NCBI RefSeq assembly: GCF_035917415.1
Contig: NZ_CP109073.1
Location: 4,882,501-4,946,500 of the forward strand
DNA: 64,000 bases
Direction: 5' to 3'
DNA from: Streptomyces sp. NBC_01803
Lineage (GTDB): Bacteria; Actinomycetota; Actinomycetes; Streptomycetales; Streptomycetaceae
Shown here: positions 40,698-53,705 of the stretch, in pieces
Numbering within the stretch: the first letter of the stretch is position 1
Layout of the letters: each line of letters begins with the position of its first letter
Program-made: the position numbers and the translations under genes
Notes under the pieces: generated by a model
Database searches by the model: none
The model's input: the letters and a program-made list of their open reading frames with translations, nothing else
What the model was told of the DNA's origin: nothing

Positions 40698-41435
40698 TCA
40701 CTCCCCGTCGAAGCGGTAGCCGACGCCCCACACCGTGGTGATCAGCCGGGGGCTCGCCGGATCCGTCTCCACCTTGTGGCGCAGCCGCCGCACATGAACC
40801 GTAACGGTGGACAGGTCCCCGAAGTCCCAGCCCCAGACGGAGGACATCAGCTCCTCCCGGCTGAACGCCCGCCCCGGGTGACGCAAGAAGTGTGCCAACA
40901 GGTCGAATTCGCGCAGCGTCAGCCGCAACGGCCCCCGCCCGTCGGACGCGACGCGCGCGACCGGGTCGAGCGTGATGCCGCCGCCGCGCAGCTCGGCCGC
41001 CTCCGGAGCGGCCGGTCCCGGCGGTGGACCGTTCGTCCTGCGCAGCACCGAGGCGACGCGCAGCACGAGCTCGCGCGGGCTGAACGGCTTGGTCACATAG
41101 TCGTCGGCGCCGACCTCCAGACCGAGGACGCGGTCCTCCTCGTCTCCGCGCGCGGTCAGCATCACCACCGGGACGGGCACCGGCCCCGCCTCGCGCAGCC
41201 TGCGGCAGACCGTCAGCCCGTCCAGGCCGGGCAGCATCAGGTCCAGCACGACGAGGTCGGGCGGGTTCGCGGCGGCCCGCGCCAGCGCGCCGGGGCCGTC
41301 GGCGGCGCGGTCGACGGTGAAGCCGGCCCGGTCGAGATAGCCGGCGACGACCTCGGTGACGGTCGGGTCGTCGTCCACGACCAGGACGCGCGGGGAGGGG
41401 GGCGGCGGCTGCGGTGGCATGGGACCGAGTGTCAC
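40698..41435 (-). CDS. OmpR-family response regulator
   Basis: 245 residues starting at GTG (complement of 41433-41435); ATG 15 bases later is an alternative. The receiver domain starts RVLVVDDDPTVTEVV, with the phospho-Asp in VVLDLMLPGLDG and the Lys in DDYVTKPFSPREL. The winged-helix DNA-binding domain ends LREFDLLAHFLRHPGRAFSR and VTVHVRRLRHKVETD. First gene of the pair, with the kinase next. Divergent from the glycosyltransferase operon, which is a natural candidate target. Confidence 0.94.
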   Translation of the reverse strand: MTLGPMPPQPPPPSPRVLVVDDDPTVTEVVAGYLDRAGFTVDRAADGPGALARAAANPPDLVVLDLMLPGLDGLTVCRRLREAGPVPVPVVMLTARGDEEDRVLGLEVGADDYVTKPFSPRELVLRVASVLRRTNGPPPGPAAPEAAELRGGGITLDPVARVASDGRGPLRLTLREFDLLAHFLRHPGRAFSREELMSSVWGWDFGDLSTVTVHVRRLRHKVETDPASPRLITTVWGVGYRFDGE

Positions 41436-41544
41436 ACCCGGCGCGCGGCGGCGGGTCGCGCGCCGGGCAGGCCGGTGACGACGTCAGGGTTTCGTAAGGA
41501 GCAGTGTCCTGGAATGCCCGGCTTGTCTCCGTAGAGTAAGGGGC

Positions 41545-42210
41545 GTGACCAACTCCCCGCATGCAACGGGTGACCTGGTGTTGCCCTGCCTGAATGAGGC
41601 CGAGGCCCTGCCCTGGGTGCTGGACCGCGTCCCGGACGGCTGGCGGGCCGTGGTCGTGGACAACGGGTCCACGGACGGTTCGGCCGCCCTCGCCGAACGG
41701 CTCGGCGCCCGCGTCGTCCACGAGCCCCGCCGCGGCTTCGGCGCCGCCTGCCACGCCGGGCTGCTGGCCGCCACGGCCGACCTCGTCGCCTTCTGCGACT
41801 GCGACGCCACCCTCGACCCGGCCGAACTCCCGCGCGTGGCCGAGCCGGTGCTCGGTGGCACCGCCGACCTGGTGCTGGCCGGCCGGCGCCCCACCGCGCG
41901 CGGCGCCTGGCCGTTGCACGCCCGGCTCGGCAACCGCGCCCTGTCGCGGATGCTGCGCCGCCGCACCGGCGTACGGCTTTCCGACCTCGGACCGATGCGG
42001 GTGGCCCGGCGCCCCGCCCTGCTCGGCCTCGGCCTCACCGACCGGCGCAGCGGATATCCGCTGGAGATGGTGGTCAGGGCCGCCGACGGGGGCTGGCGCA
42101 TCGAGGAGACCGAGGTCGCCTACCGGCCGCGCACCGGCCGTTCCAAGGTGACCGGCACCTGGCGCGGCACGTGGCACGCGGTCAACGACATGCGGGCGGT
42201 GCTGAGATGA
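41545..42210 (+). CDS. Glycosyltransferase family 2
   Basis: 221 residues from GTG 41545, which follows TAGAGT by 7 bases that also contain AAGGGG. A GT-A fold: DLVLPCLNEAEALPWVLDRV, VVVDNGSTDGSAALAERLGA and FCDCDATLDPAEL, where the DxD-type motif is DCD. The later RSGYPLEMVVRAADGGWRIE resembles dolichyl-phosphate sugar synthases, but there is no membrane helix. First of three overlapping genes (glycosyltransferase, TIGR04282, methyltransferase), which suggests one pathway for a modified glycan or glycolipid. Confidence 0.88.
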   Translation: MTNSPHATGDLVLPCLNEAEALPWVLDRVPDGWRAVVVDNGSTDGSAALAERLGARVVHEPRRGFGAACHAGLLAATADLVAFCDCDATLDPAELPRVAEPVLGGTADLVLAGRRPTARGAWPLHARLGNRALSRMLRRRTGVRLSDLGPMRVARRPALLGLGLTDRRSGYPLEMVVRAADGGWRIEETEVAYRPRTGRSKVTGTWRGTWHAVNDMRAVLR

Positions 42211-42848
42211 CCACCCTCGTCGTCATCGCCAAGGAGCCGGTGCCCGGCCGGGTGAAGACGCGGCTGACGCCGCCGTTCACCCCCGGGGAGGCCGCGCTGC
42301 TCGCCGAAGCCGCGCTGGCCGACACCCTGCGGACGCTGCTGGCCGTCCCCGCCACGCGCCGCCTGCTGGTGCTGGCGGGGCGCCCGGGGTCGTGGCTGCC
42401 CGTGGGCTACGACGTGGTGCCGCAGGCCGGGGGCGGACTGGACGAACGCATCGCCGCCGCCTTCGCCCACTGCGCCGGCCCCGCGCTGCTGGTCGGCATG
42501 GACACCCCGCAGCTCACCCCGGCGCTGCTGGCCCCCGCCACCGGCCCCGGGGCGTGGCCCGCGCGCCGCGCCTGGTTCGGCCCGGCCGCCGACGGCGGCT
42601 TCTGGGCGCTCGGCCTGGCCGAGCCGCGCCCGGAGCTGATCCTCGGCGTGCCGATGTCAACGCCCGGCACCGGTGCGGCCCAGCGCCGACGGCTCGTCGA
42701 AGCGGGCCTGAACGTACGGGACTTGGCACCGCTGCGGGACATGGACACGGCCGCCGACGCCGCCGCGATCGTCAAGGAGGCGGCCCCCGGCGGCCGGTTC
42801 GCCGCGGCGTACGCGCGGCTCGGGTCGCGGGAAGGCGTCACCCGGTGA
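42207..42848 (+). CDS. TIGR04282/DUF2064 family glycosyltransferase-like protein
   Basis: 213 residues from ATG 42207, overlapping the previous stop as ATGA. TLVVIAKEPVPGRVKTRLTP at the N-terminus is the family signature and resembles nucleotide-sugar binding of the GT-A type; LLVGMDTPQLTPALL and FGPAADGGFWALGL follow. Family members are found near arsenosugar or glycan genes and are probably nucleotidyl- or glycosyltransferases. Cotranslated with its neighbours. Confidence 0.86.
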   Translation: MTTLVVIAKEPVPGRVKTRLTPPFTPGEAALLAEAALADTLRTLLAVPATRRLLVLAGRPGSWLPVGYDVVPQAGGGLDERIAAAFAHCAGPALLVGMDTPQLTPALLAPATGPGAWPARRAWFGPAADGGFWALGLAEPRPELILGVPMSTPGTGAAQRRRLVEAGLNVRDLAPLRDMDTAADAAAIVKEAAPGGRFAAAYARLGSREGVTR

Positions 42849-43474
42849 CCTGGTCCGGAGACGCGTACGCGGCGGCCCTGCGCGCCGGCCGGGGACCGCT
42901 GTTCCTGCGCCGCGCCGACGGCGGCCGGCTGCCGCTCGACGTGGAACGCTGGTGCGCCGGGCCGGATCCCGCCGACCGCACGGTGCTGGCGCGGTGCGCG
43001 GGCAGCGTGCTCGACATCGGTTGCGGTCCCGGCCGGATGGTCACCGCGCTGGCCCGCGCGGCGCGTCCCGCCCTCGGCATCGACACGGCCCCGGCCGCCG
43101 TGGCCCGCACGCGCAGCGAGGGCGGATCGGCGCTGCTGCGTTCGGTGTTCCAGAACCTGCCCGCCGAAGGCTGGTGGGGGAGTGTGCTGTTGATGGACGG
43201 CAACATAGGGATCGGTGGCGACCCGGCCGCGTTGTTCCGTCGCGTCCGTCAACTGCTGGCGCCCAGCGGTCTGTTGATCGCCGAGGCCGCGACGGCGGAG
43301 GTGGACGAACGGTTCGACGTCAGCCTCGACGCGGGCGACGGCCCGCTGGGCCCCGCGTTCCCCTGGGCCCGTCTCGGTCCGACGGCGCTGCGGACGCGGG
43401 CCGCGTCCGAAGGATGGACGACGGCCGGCCAGTGGGCGGTCGACGGCCGGGCGTTCGTGGCGTTGCGGGCCTGA
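42845..43474 (+). CDS. Class I SAM-dependent methyltransferase
   Basis: 209 residues from GTG 42845 with a GTGA overlap. The SAM-binding motif I is VLDIGCGPGRMVTALARA, followed by PALGIDTAPAAVARTRSEGG; motif IV region is WGSVLLMDGNIGIGGDP, and FRRVRQLLAPSGLLIAEA follows. The substrate is unknown; the operon context points to a sugar or glycolipid product. Last gene of the operon; an 11-bp hairpin lies 58 bases after the stop. Confidence 0.9.
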   Translation: MTWSGDAYAAALRAGRGPLFLRRADGGRLPLDVERWCAGPDPADRTVLARCAGSVLDIGCGPGRMVTALARAARPALGIDTAPAAVARTRSEGGSALLRSVFQNLPAEGWWGSVLLMDGNIGIGGDPAALFRRVRQLLAPSGLLIAEAATAEVDERFDVSLDAGDGPLGPAFPWARLGPTALRTRAASEGWTTAGQWAVDGRAFVALRA

Positions 43475-43786
43475 GGGTCCGCGGGACCGGTGCCGGGACC
43501 GGGGCCGGAACGCGGTGCCCCGCCGGGGCCCGGCGCCACCGTGGGGCACGGTGGCGCGGGCCGGCCCGCGCCGTTCATCGCTTCCGCCCGGCGCTCGGCC
43601 ATCGCGCGACGCGACGTACTCGCGCGGGTGACCGCACGGGCCGGTGACGCCGGCATCGAGCGCGAGCCGGTAGCCGGCCCGGCCCTGGACCGCGGCGTCG
43701 AAGAGGCGGTTCGCCCCGGCCCTCCGACCCGAGCGTCCGCCGTGCGCGGGTCGTGAGGCGTCCCCGGAAACGGATCACCGTCCGCC
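43475..43786 (+). other. 312-bp spacer between convergent genes
   Basis: Contains the terminator at 43533-43557. A plus-strand frame of 88 codons (43490-43756) with ARRDVLARVTARAGDAG and EREPVAGPALDRGVEEAVR looks slightly protein-like but has no ribosome binding site and I do not recognise it. Confidence 0.4.
43533..43557. terminator. Terminator hairpin after the methyltransferase gene
   Basis: Perfect 11-bp stem (43533-43543 with 43547-43557) and a GGG loop. Confidence 0.8.
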
Positions 43787-45166
43787 TCACCACCGCGTCA
43801 TCCACAGCGAGTTGACCGAGAACGCCAGCACCGCCTGCGCGGTCAGCCACCACCGGGCGTGCCGCTCCGGCAGCAGCGCGGCGGCGGGCAGCAGCCAGAG
43901 CGCGAACGGCAGCCAGATCCGCTCCGTTTCGGCCTTGCTCATCCCGGACACGTCCGCGACCAGCATCGCGCACAGCGCGGAGCCGACCAGCACCGTCAGC
44001 GGCGCGTTCCACGGTCGCAGCGCGGCGCGGCGCAGTCCGGCCGCCGTCGCCAGGCCGACCGACGCGACCTGGACGGCCAGGTTCGCCCACACGAAGTACT
44101 CGTAGGGACGGTAGCCGCCCGCCCCCGCGTGGTAGCGGTCGACCAGTGTGAAGTAGCCGTCGAACCACCAGAACCCGCCCGCCGTGAACGCCACCACCCA
44201 CGGCGCGATCCCCAGCAACAGCCACGGCAACGGCCGCCACGACCGGGCGAGGAACAGCACCGCGAGGCCGACGATCCCCATCAGCACCAGTCCGTACGAC
44301 AGATACAGGAGCAGACCGAAGAGCAGCCCCGAGCCGAACGCCGCCCCGCGCGGCGCCCGCACCGACCGCGTGGCGGCCAGCGCCAGCAACGCCAGCGCCC
44401 ACGCCGCCACCGCCGTGAACCAGGCGTCCGCCGACACCCCCAGCCACACGGCGGCCGGCGCCGGCACCATGAACGGCGCGGCCCGGCGGGCCATTTCCTC
44501 CCCGGCCACCGCCCGCACGGTGACCAGCACGGCCGCCGCCGCGCTCGCCGCGACCGTGATGCAGAACGTCGTCGCCCAGCCGCCGCCGGACAGCCCGATC
44601 CGGTCCAGGGCGACGAACGTCAGCGTCGCGCCCGGCGGATGCCCGGCCACGTGCGCGGGCCAGCGCTCCGGCGCGTCCGTCGGGATGTGGTCGGTGAAGG
44701 TGCGCAGGAAGTCGTGGACCCCGCCGATCCGGTCCATCACGGTCAGATACTCGTGCCCGTAGGCGAGCGTGCCGTAGATGCCGGGCCGCCAGCCGTCGAT
44801 CAGCGCCAGCGACCAGATCCACGCCAACGAGGCCCCGGCCGCCGCGAGCGGCACCCACCGCCACGGCAACCGCCGTGCCAGCGGCGGCCCGTAGAGCACG
44901 GTCAGCCCGGCGACGATCAGCGCGCACGGGGTGCCCGGCCCGGTGTGCGGCTCCCAGCGGGCGAACATCGGCGGCCAGGCGAGGAACAGCGTCTCCTCGT
45001 CGTAGACGGCGACCCCGACGACCGCCGCCGCGGCGAAGAGCAGCGCCGCCACCGCCGCCGCCACCAGATCAAACGCCACCGGACCAAACGCGGACTTCCG
45101 TACGTTCACCCCGCCCACGCTAGGCGCCGGGACGGCGGTAACCGGCCGTCGCCGGGCGGATGTCAC
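43787..45166 (-). CDS. Polytopic membrane protein, probable glycosyltransferase-like
   Basis: 459 residues starting at GTG (complement of 45164-45166). About ten to eleven transmembrane helices. After helix 1 comes VAVYDEETLFLAWPPMF, with acidic residues where GT-C glycosyltransferases have theirs, then HIPTDAPERWPAHVAGHPPG in a long outer loop. This pattern fits lipid-linked-sugar mannosyltransferases of actinomycetes, but no specific subfamily is recognised. It stands alone on the minus strand, convergent with the glycosyltransferase operon. Start is uncertain because no ribosome binding site is seen. Confidence 0.7.
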   Translation of the reverse strand: MTSARRRPVTAVPAPSVGGVNVRKSAFGPVAFDLVAAAVAALLFAAAAVVGVAVYDEETLFLAWPPMFARWEPHTGPGTPCALIVAGLTVLYGPPLARRLPWRWVPLAAAGASLAWIWSLALIDGWRPGIYGTLAYGHEYLTVMDRIGGVHDFLRTFTDHIPTDAPERWPAHVAGHPPGATLTFVALDRIGLSGGGWATTFCITVAASAAAAVLVTVRAVAGEEMARRAAPFMVPAPAAVWLGVSADAWFTAVAAWALALLALAATRSVRAPRGAAFGSGLLFGLLLYLSYGLVLMGIVGLAVLFLARSWRPLPWLLLGIAPWVVAFTAGGFWWFDGYFTLVDRYHAGAGGYRPYEYFVWANLAVQVASVGLATAAGLRRAALRPWNAPLTVLVGSALCAMLVADVSGMSKAETERIWLPFALWLLPAAALLPERHARWWLTAQAVLAFSVNSLWMTRW

Positions 45167-45227
45167 CGCTTCGTCAGATCCACCGGCCGGGCGTGTCCTG
45201 ACCGGGTCCGGTTCGTTGGCTCAGGAC

Positions 45228-45974
45228 GTGAGCGAACGGAATCGTGAAGGGAAGCGCAGCGCCCGCGAACGGCTGCGCGAGGAGCGGGATCGGGAGAAGG
45301 CGGCCGAGCGGAGGAAGCGCGTCGCCAAGGTCGCGGCCGCCGCCGTCGCGGCCCTGGCGGTCGCGGGCGTGGTGGGCGTCTTCGCGGCGAACGGCGGCGA
45401 GACGACGGAGGGACCGGCGGTCGACCCCATCTCGGTCGGGGACAAGGATGCGCCGGCCACGCTCGCCGTCTACGAGGACTTCCGCTGTCCGGCCTGCGGT
45501 CAGTTCGAGACGACGTTCCGGGACACGATCCACGAGCTGACGGACGCCGGAAAGCTCCGCGTGGACTACCACCTGGTGACGATCATCGACGGCAACATGG
45601 GCGGTAACGGCTCCCAGAACGCCGCCAACGCCGCCGTCTGCGCCGACGACGAGGGCGAGTTCCCCGACTACCACGACGTCCTCTACGAGAACCAGCCCGC
45701 CGAGAGGGACGACGCCTTCGCCGACAAGTCCCGCCTGATCGACCTGGCCGGCGAGGTGGAGGGTCTCGACACCGAGTCGTTCCGCGCCTGCGTGCAGGAG
45801 GGCGACCACGACGAGTGGGTGGACAACTCCAACGCGGGCTTCCTGGACTCGGACTTCAACGCGACCCCGACCGTCCTCCTGAACGGCGACGATGTCTACG
45901 GCGACACCGCCGACCCCCTCACCCCCGACCGCCTGCGGGAACGGGTCAACGAGATCGTGAGCGAGGAGGGCTGA
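45228..45974 (+). CDS. DsbA-family thioredoxin-fold protein, membrane-anchored
   Basis: 248 residues from GTG 45228 (MSERNREGKRSARERLREER), with AGGA just upstream. A basic helical N-terminus, one transmembrane helix (about residues 34-52), and an outside thioredoxin-like domain with active site CPAC (DFRCPACGQFET, about residue 87) and cis-Pro in NATPTVLLNG. An extra Cys pair is possible (AAVCADDEG and FRACVQEG). Same layout as the protein encoded at 4113-4973, about 40 residues shorter. Located just upstream of lgt, both acting on the cell envelope. Confidence 0.88.
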   Translation: MSERNREGKRSARERLREERDREKAAERRKRVAKVAAAAVAALAVAGVVGVFAANGGETTEGPAVDPISVGDKDAPATLAVYEDFRCPACGQFETTFRDTIHELTDAGKLRVDYHLVTIIDGNMGGNGSQNAANAAVCADDEGEFPDYHDVLYENQPAERDDAFADKSRLIDLAGEVEGLDTESFRACVQEGDHDEWVDNSNAGFLDSDFNATPTVLLNGDDVYGDTADPLTPDRLRERVNEIVSEEG

Positions 45975-46124
45975 CACCGTCCCCCGAAGGCGCCCCACGA
46001 GGGCCGGACAGGCGGGGCAAGGCACAGTTCGATCGCGCCACCACCCCGTCCGGTCCTTCTCGTCACGACCGCGGCGAGGACCTCGGTAGCGGCGAGTGCG
46101 GCTGCGTCTCCCGCGTCTGACGCC

Positions 46125-46160
46125 GTGGCCGTGGCCGTGGCCGTGACAGTGGCCGTGACA
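46125..46160 (+). repeat. Six tandem 6-bp units upstream of lgt
   Basis: GTGGCC x3, GTGACA, GTGGCC, GTGACA in a row, 65-100 bases before the lgt start. Simple-sequence repeat. Confidence 0.8.
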
Positions 46161-46224
46161 CAGCGAAGGAACCCGGGCCTTGGATTCGATCGTACGAGCC
46201 GGGCACGGTAGCGTCGGGCACACC

Positions 46225-47988
46225 ATGGAGATCCTTGCCTCAATCCCCAGTCCCAGCGAGAGCGAGATCCAGCTCGGACCGCTCCCGCTGCGCGGCTACG
46301 CGCTGTGCATCATCATCGGTGTCTTCCTCGCCATCTGGCTCGGCGGCCGTCGCTGGGTGCGGCGCGGCGGGCAGCCGGGGACCGTCGCCGACATCGCCGT
46401 GTGGGCCGTGCCGTTCGGGCTGGTCGGCGCGCGCGTCTACCACGTGGTCACCGACTACCAGCTCTATTTCGGCGAGGGCCGCGACTGGGTCGACTCGTTC
46501 AAGATCTGGGACGGCGGTATCGGCATCTGGGGCGCGGTCGCGGGCGGCGCGCTGGGCGCGTGGATCGCGTGCCGACGGCGGGGCATCGCGCTTCCGCCGA
46601 TGGCGGACGCGGTCGCGCCGGGCATCGCGTTCGCGCAGGCGATCGGGCGCTGGGGGAACTGGTTCAACCAGGAGCTCTACGGCAAGTCCACCGATCTGCC
46701 CTGGGCCGTGGAGATCGACAACGGCCTCCACAACGGCACCTTCCACCCGACCTTTCTGTACGAGTCGCTGTGGTGCCTGGGCGTCGGTCTGCTGGTGCTG
46801 TGGGCCGACCGGAGGTTCCGGCTGGGACACGGCCGGGCGTTCGCGCTGTATGTCGCGGCCTACACGGTCGGCCGCGCGTGGATCGAGTACCTGCGGATCG
46901 ACGAGGCGCACGAGTTCTTCGGGCTCCGGCTGAATGACTGGACGGCGCTGGTCGTCTTCGTCGGCGCCGTGCTCTACCTGGTGATCTCCGCGAAGCGCCG
47001 CCCCGGCCGCGAGGAGTCGGTGGAACCGGCCCCGGCCGACGAGGGCGATGGCTCCTCCGCCCCGGCGGCGGCGGAGAAGAGTGACGGCGACAACGCCACC
47101 GACGCGGAGTCCAAGAGCTCCCACGCGGCCCTGGCGAGCACCGAAACGGCGGTGGCCGACGCCGGCCCGGCGGCGGCCGTAGCCGCGGCGGGCGACGGCG
47201 ACGGCGTGCCCACCCCCACTGACGCGAACACCGACACGGAGGCGGGTGCGGCCTCCGCCGATGCCGCCGACGCCGAGGCGGCTGCCACGCATGCTGACCC
47301 GGATGCGGCGGAGGCTGTGGGCGCCGATCTTGAGACGGTGGTGGCTGACGCGGGTGCGGCGGAGGCCGCCTCGGTCGGCGCTGACGCCGCGGAGGGTGAG
47401 GTGGCGCCCGCGAACGTTTCCGGGGTCGCGGAGACGGCGGAGGCTGTGGGCGCTGATCTTGGGACGGTGGACGCGGACGCGGTCGTGGATGTGGCGGAGG
47501 GCGTTGCGGTCGATTCCGTGGTGGCCGGTGGTGATGCCGCTGTCCCGGTGGTGGCTGACGCGGGTGCGGCGGAGGCCGCCTCGGTCGGCGCTGACGCCGC
47601 GGAGGGTGAGGTGGCGCCCGCGAACGTTTCCGGGGTCGCGGAGACGGCGGAGGCTGTGGGCGCTGATCTTGGGACGGTGGACGCGGACGCGGTCGTGGAT
47701 GTGGCGGAGGGCGTTGCGGTCGATCCCGTGGTGACCGGTGGTGATGCCGCTGTCCCGGTGGTGGCTGACGCGGGTGCGGCGGAGGCCGCCTCGGCCGGCG
47801 CTGACGCCGCGGAGACCGACGTGGCGCCCGGGAACACGGCGGAGGGCGTTGCCGTCGATCCCGAGGCGGCTGACGCCGACACGGCCCAGGCCGCCGAGGC
47901 GGATCCGGCGGGAGCCGTGGTCGCCGCCCCCGCGCCCAAGGGCTTCTGGGGTCGGCGCAAGGCGAAAGCCGCAGGTCAGCGGGGTTAG
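46225..47988 (+). CDS. lgt: Prolipoprotein diacylglyceryl transferase with long repetitive tail
   Basis: 587 residues from ATG 46225, about twice the usual size. Residues 1-260 are a complete Lgt, which adds diacylglycerol to the Cys of lipoprotein signal peptides: YALCIIIGVFLAIWLGGRRW, GARVYHVVTDYQLYF, DGGIGIWGAVAGGALGAW, and GRWGNWFNQELYGKSTDLPW with the essential Arg and Asn, then the last helices. Residues ~265-587 are an Ala/Asp/Val/Glu-rich acidic tail made largely of 70-residue repeats, ending with basic GFWGRRKAKAAGQRG. A TAGCGT hexamer is 10 bases before the ATG. The tail is probably cytoplasmic and disordered. Sequence substrates in this window include the lipoprotein at 55416. Confidence 0.95.
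   Translation: MEILASIPSPSESEIQLGPLPLRGYALCIIIGVFLAIWLGGRRWVRRGGQPGTVADIAVWAVPFGLVGARVYHVVTDYQLYFGEGRDWVDSFKIWDGGIGIWGAVAGGALGAWIACRRRGIALPPMADAVAPGIAFAQAIGRWGNWFNQELYGKSTDLPWAVEIDNGLHNGTFHPTFLYESLWCLGVGLLVLWADRRFRLGHGRAFALYVAAYTVGRAWIEYLRIDEAHEFFGLRLNDWTALVVFVGAVLYLVISAKRRPGREESVEPAPADEGDGSSAPAAAEKSDGDNATDAESKSSHAALASTETAVADAGPAAAVAAAGDGDGVPTPTDANTDTEAGAASADAADAEAAATHADPDAAEAVGADLETVVADAGAAEAASVGADAAEGEVAPANVSGVAETAEAVGADLGTVDADAVVDVAEGVAVDSVVAGGDAAVPVVADAGAAEAASVGADAAEGEVAPANVSGVAETAEAVGADLGTVDADAVVDVAEGVAVDPVVTGGDAAVPVVADAGAAEAASAGADAAETDVAPGNTAEGVAVDPEAADADTAQAAEADPAGAVVAAPAPKGFWGRRKAKAAGQRG
47341..47890 (+). repeat. 210-bp tandem repeats within lgt
   Basis: Copies 47341-47550 and 47551-47760 differ at only 2 of 210 bases. 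A third, diverging partial copy starts at 47761 and fades by about 47890. The unit is 70 codons. Codons such as GCT, GTT and CTT are more common here than in neighbouring genes. Confidence 0.95.
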
Positions 47989-48083
47989 TACGGCCTGCCT
48001 TGCTAGCAGCCGGGCGGAATGGGTGCCACTCTGGCGAGCGTTCAACGATCGATAGACGCTCGGAGAGAAGGGCCCGCACCGCC

Positions 48084-48782
48084 ATGACCGCAGAGGCGCA
48101 TCACAGTCATCGGGACGTCAACGGAGGCTGGCTGCGGCCCGCCGTGTTCGGTGCGATGGATGGGCTCGTCTCCAACCTCGGCCTGATCAGCGGTGTCGCC
48201 GGCAGCTCCGCGTCCTCGCATACCATCGCGGTCGCCGGGATGGCCGGGCTCGCCGCCGGGGCGTTCTCCATGGCGGCCGGTGAGTACACCTCCGTCGCCT
48301 CCCAGCGCGAGCTGGTCCTCGCCGAGATCGACATCGAGCGCCGTGAGCTGCGGCGGCATCCCGACGACGAGTTGGCCGAGCTCACCGACGTCTACGTCGG
48401 GCGCGGCGTCGAGCCGGCCCTCGCTCGCGAGGTCGCGCGGCAGCTCTCCGCCGACCCGGAGCAGGCACTGGAGATTCACACCCGCGAGGAGCTGGGTGTC
48501 GACCCCGGCGATCTGCCGTCGCCCACCGTGGCCGCCGTCTCCTCCTTCGGTTCGTTCGCCATCGGGGCCGTCCTGCCCCTCCTGCCCTATCTCCTCGGGG
48601 CCTCCGACCTGTGGCCCGCCGCCGTGCTGGCGCTGCTCGGGCTCTTCGGCTGCGGCGCGGTGGTGGCGCGCGTCACGGCCAGGCCGTGGTGGTTCAGCGG
48701 CCTCCGGCAGCTCGTGCTCGGGGCCGCGGCGGCGGGTGTGACCTACGTCATCGGTTCCGTCTTCGGTACCGCGCTCGGCTGA
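48084..48782 (+). CDS. VIT1/CCC1-family metal transporter
   Basis: 232 residues from ATG 48084, with GGAGAGAAGGG upstream. LRPAVFGAMDGLVSNLGLISGV is the diagnostic first helix, with the metal-site Asp. AGAFSMAAGEYTSVASQREL ends helix 2, and a cytoplasmic charged domain (RRELRRHPDDELAELTD, with several Glu) carries the regulatory metal sites. Three helices close the protein. The family moves Fe2+ or Mn2+ out of the cytosol. Follows lgt by 95 bases but has its own leader. Confidence 0.9.
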   Translation: MTAEAHHSHRDVNGGWLRPAVFGAMDGLVSNLGLISGVAGSSASSHTIAVAGMAGLAAGAFSMAAGEYTSVASQRELVLAEIDIERRELRRHPDDELAELTDVYVGRGVEPALAREVARQLSADPEQALEIHTREELGVDPGDLPSPTVAAVSSFGSFAIGAVLPLLPYLLGASDLWPAAVLALLGLFGCGAVVARVTARPWWFSGLRQLVLGAAAAGVTYVIGSVFGTALG

Positions 48783-49127
48783 GACACCGCATAGCGCTGT
48801 CCCGGCCTGGGAATACGAGGGGCAACCCGGGCGCTATCACTTCCACACGAGCTTTGTTTCCTGTGGGTTTCATTTGATTGAACCCGGGGGATGTGCCCTC
48901 TGGCCCGCGAGCATCGGCGCCCGCGCCGGGTCCAGAGGTATGGGCGGGCATATCCGCCATCTCCGGCACGGTCTCGCGGGCCCAGGGCACCCCAAAGTCC
49001 GCATCGCGGACAGTGGTATCCGCTTCCCGGGATCCGGGTCATCGTGTAACCTGCACGAAAATTTAACGCACCAGGGCCAGCGTCGTCCCTCGGACAGCAC
49101 ACCACCAAGACGACGACGGGAGAGCCG
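48783..49127 (+). other. 345-bp region upstream of gltB
   Basis: It starts with a weak hairpin (ATAGCGC 48791-48797 / GCGCTAT 48831-48837) that may end the VIT gene, continues with an A+T-rich stretch at 48843-48885, unusual for this genome, and ends with the gltB promoter zone. No coding frame convinces me. Confidence 0.5.
49046..49061 (+). promoter_or_regulatory. Candidate GlnR half-box upstream of gltB
   Basis: GTAAC-N6-GAAAA resembles the a-b half of the Streptomyces GlnR box (gTnAc-n6-GaAAc) and lies 66 bases before the gltB ATG. The second half-box is not evident, so the call is tentative. Confidence 0.35.

Positions 49128-53697
<4,570 letters not shown>

Positions 53698-53705
<8 letters not shown>

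Noticed and set aside
43490..43756. An 88-codon frame after the methyltransferase gene
   Set aside because: No ribosome binding site, contains the terminator hairpin, and no recognisable family, although part of it looks faintly protein-like.
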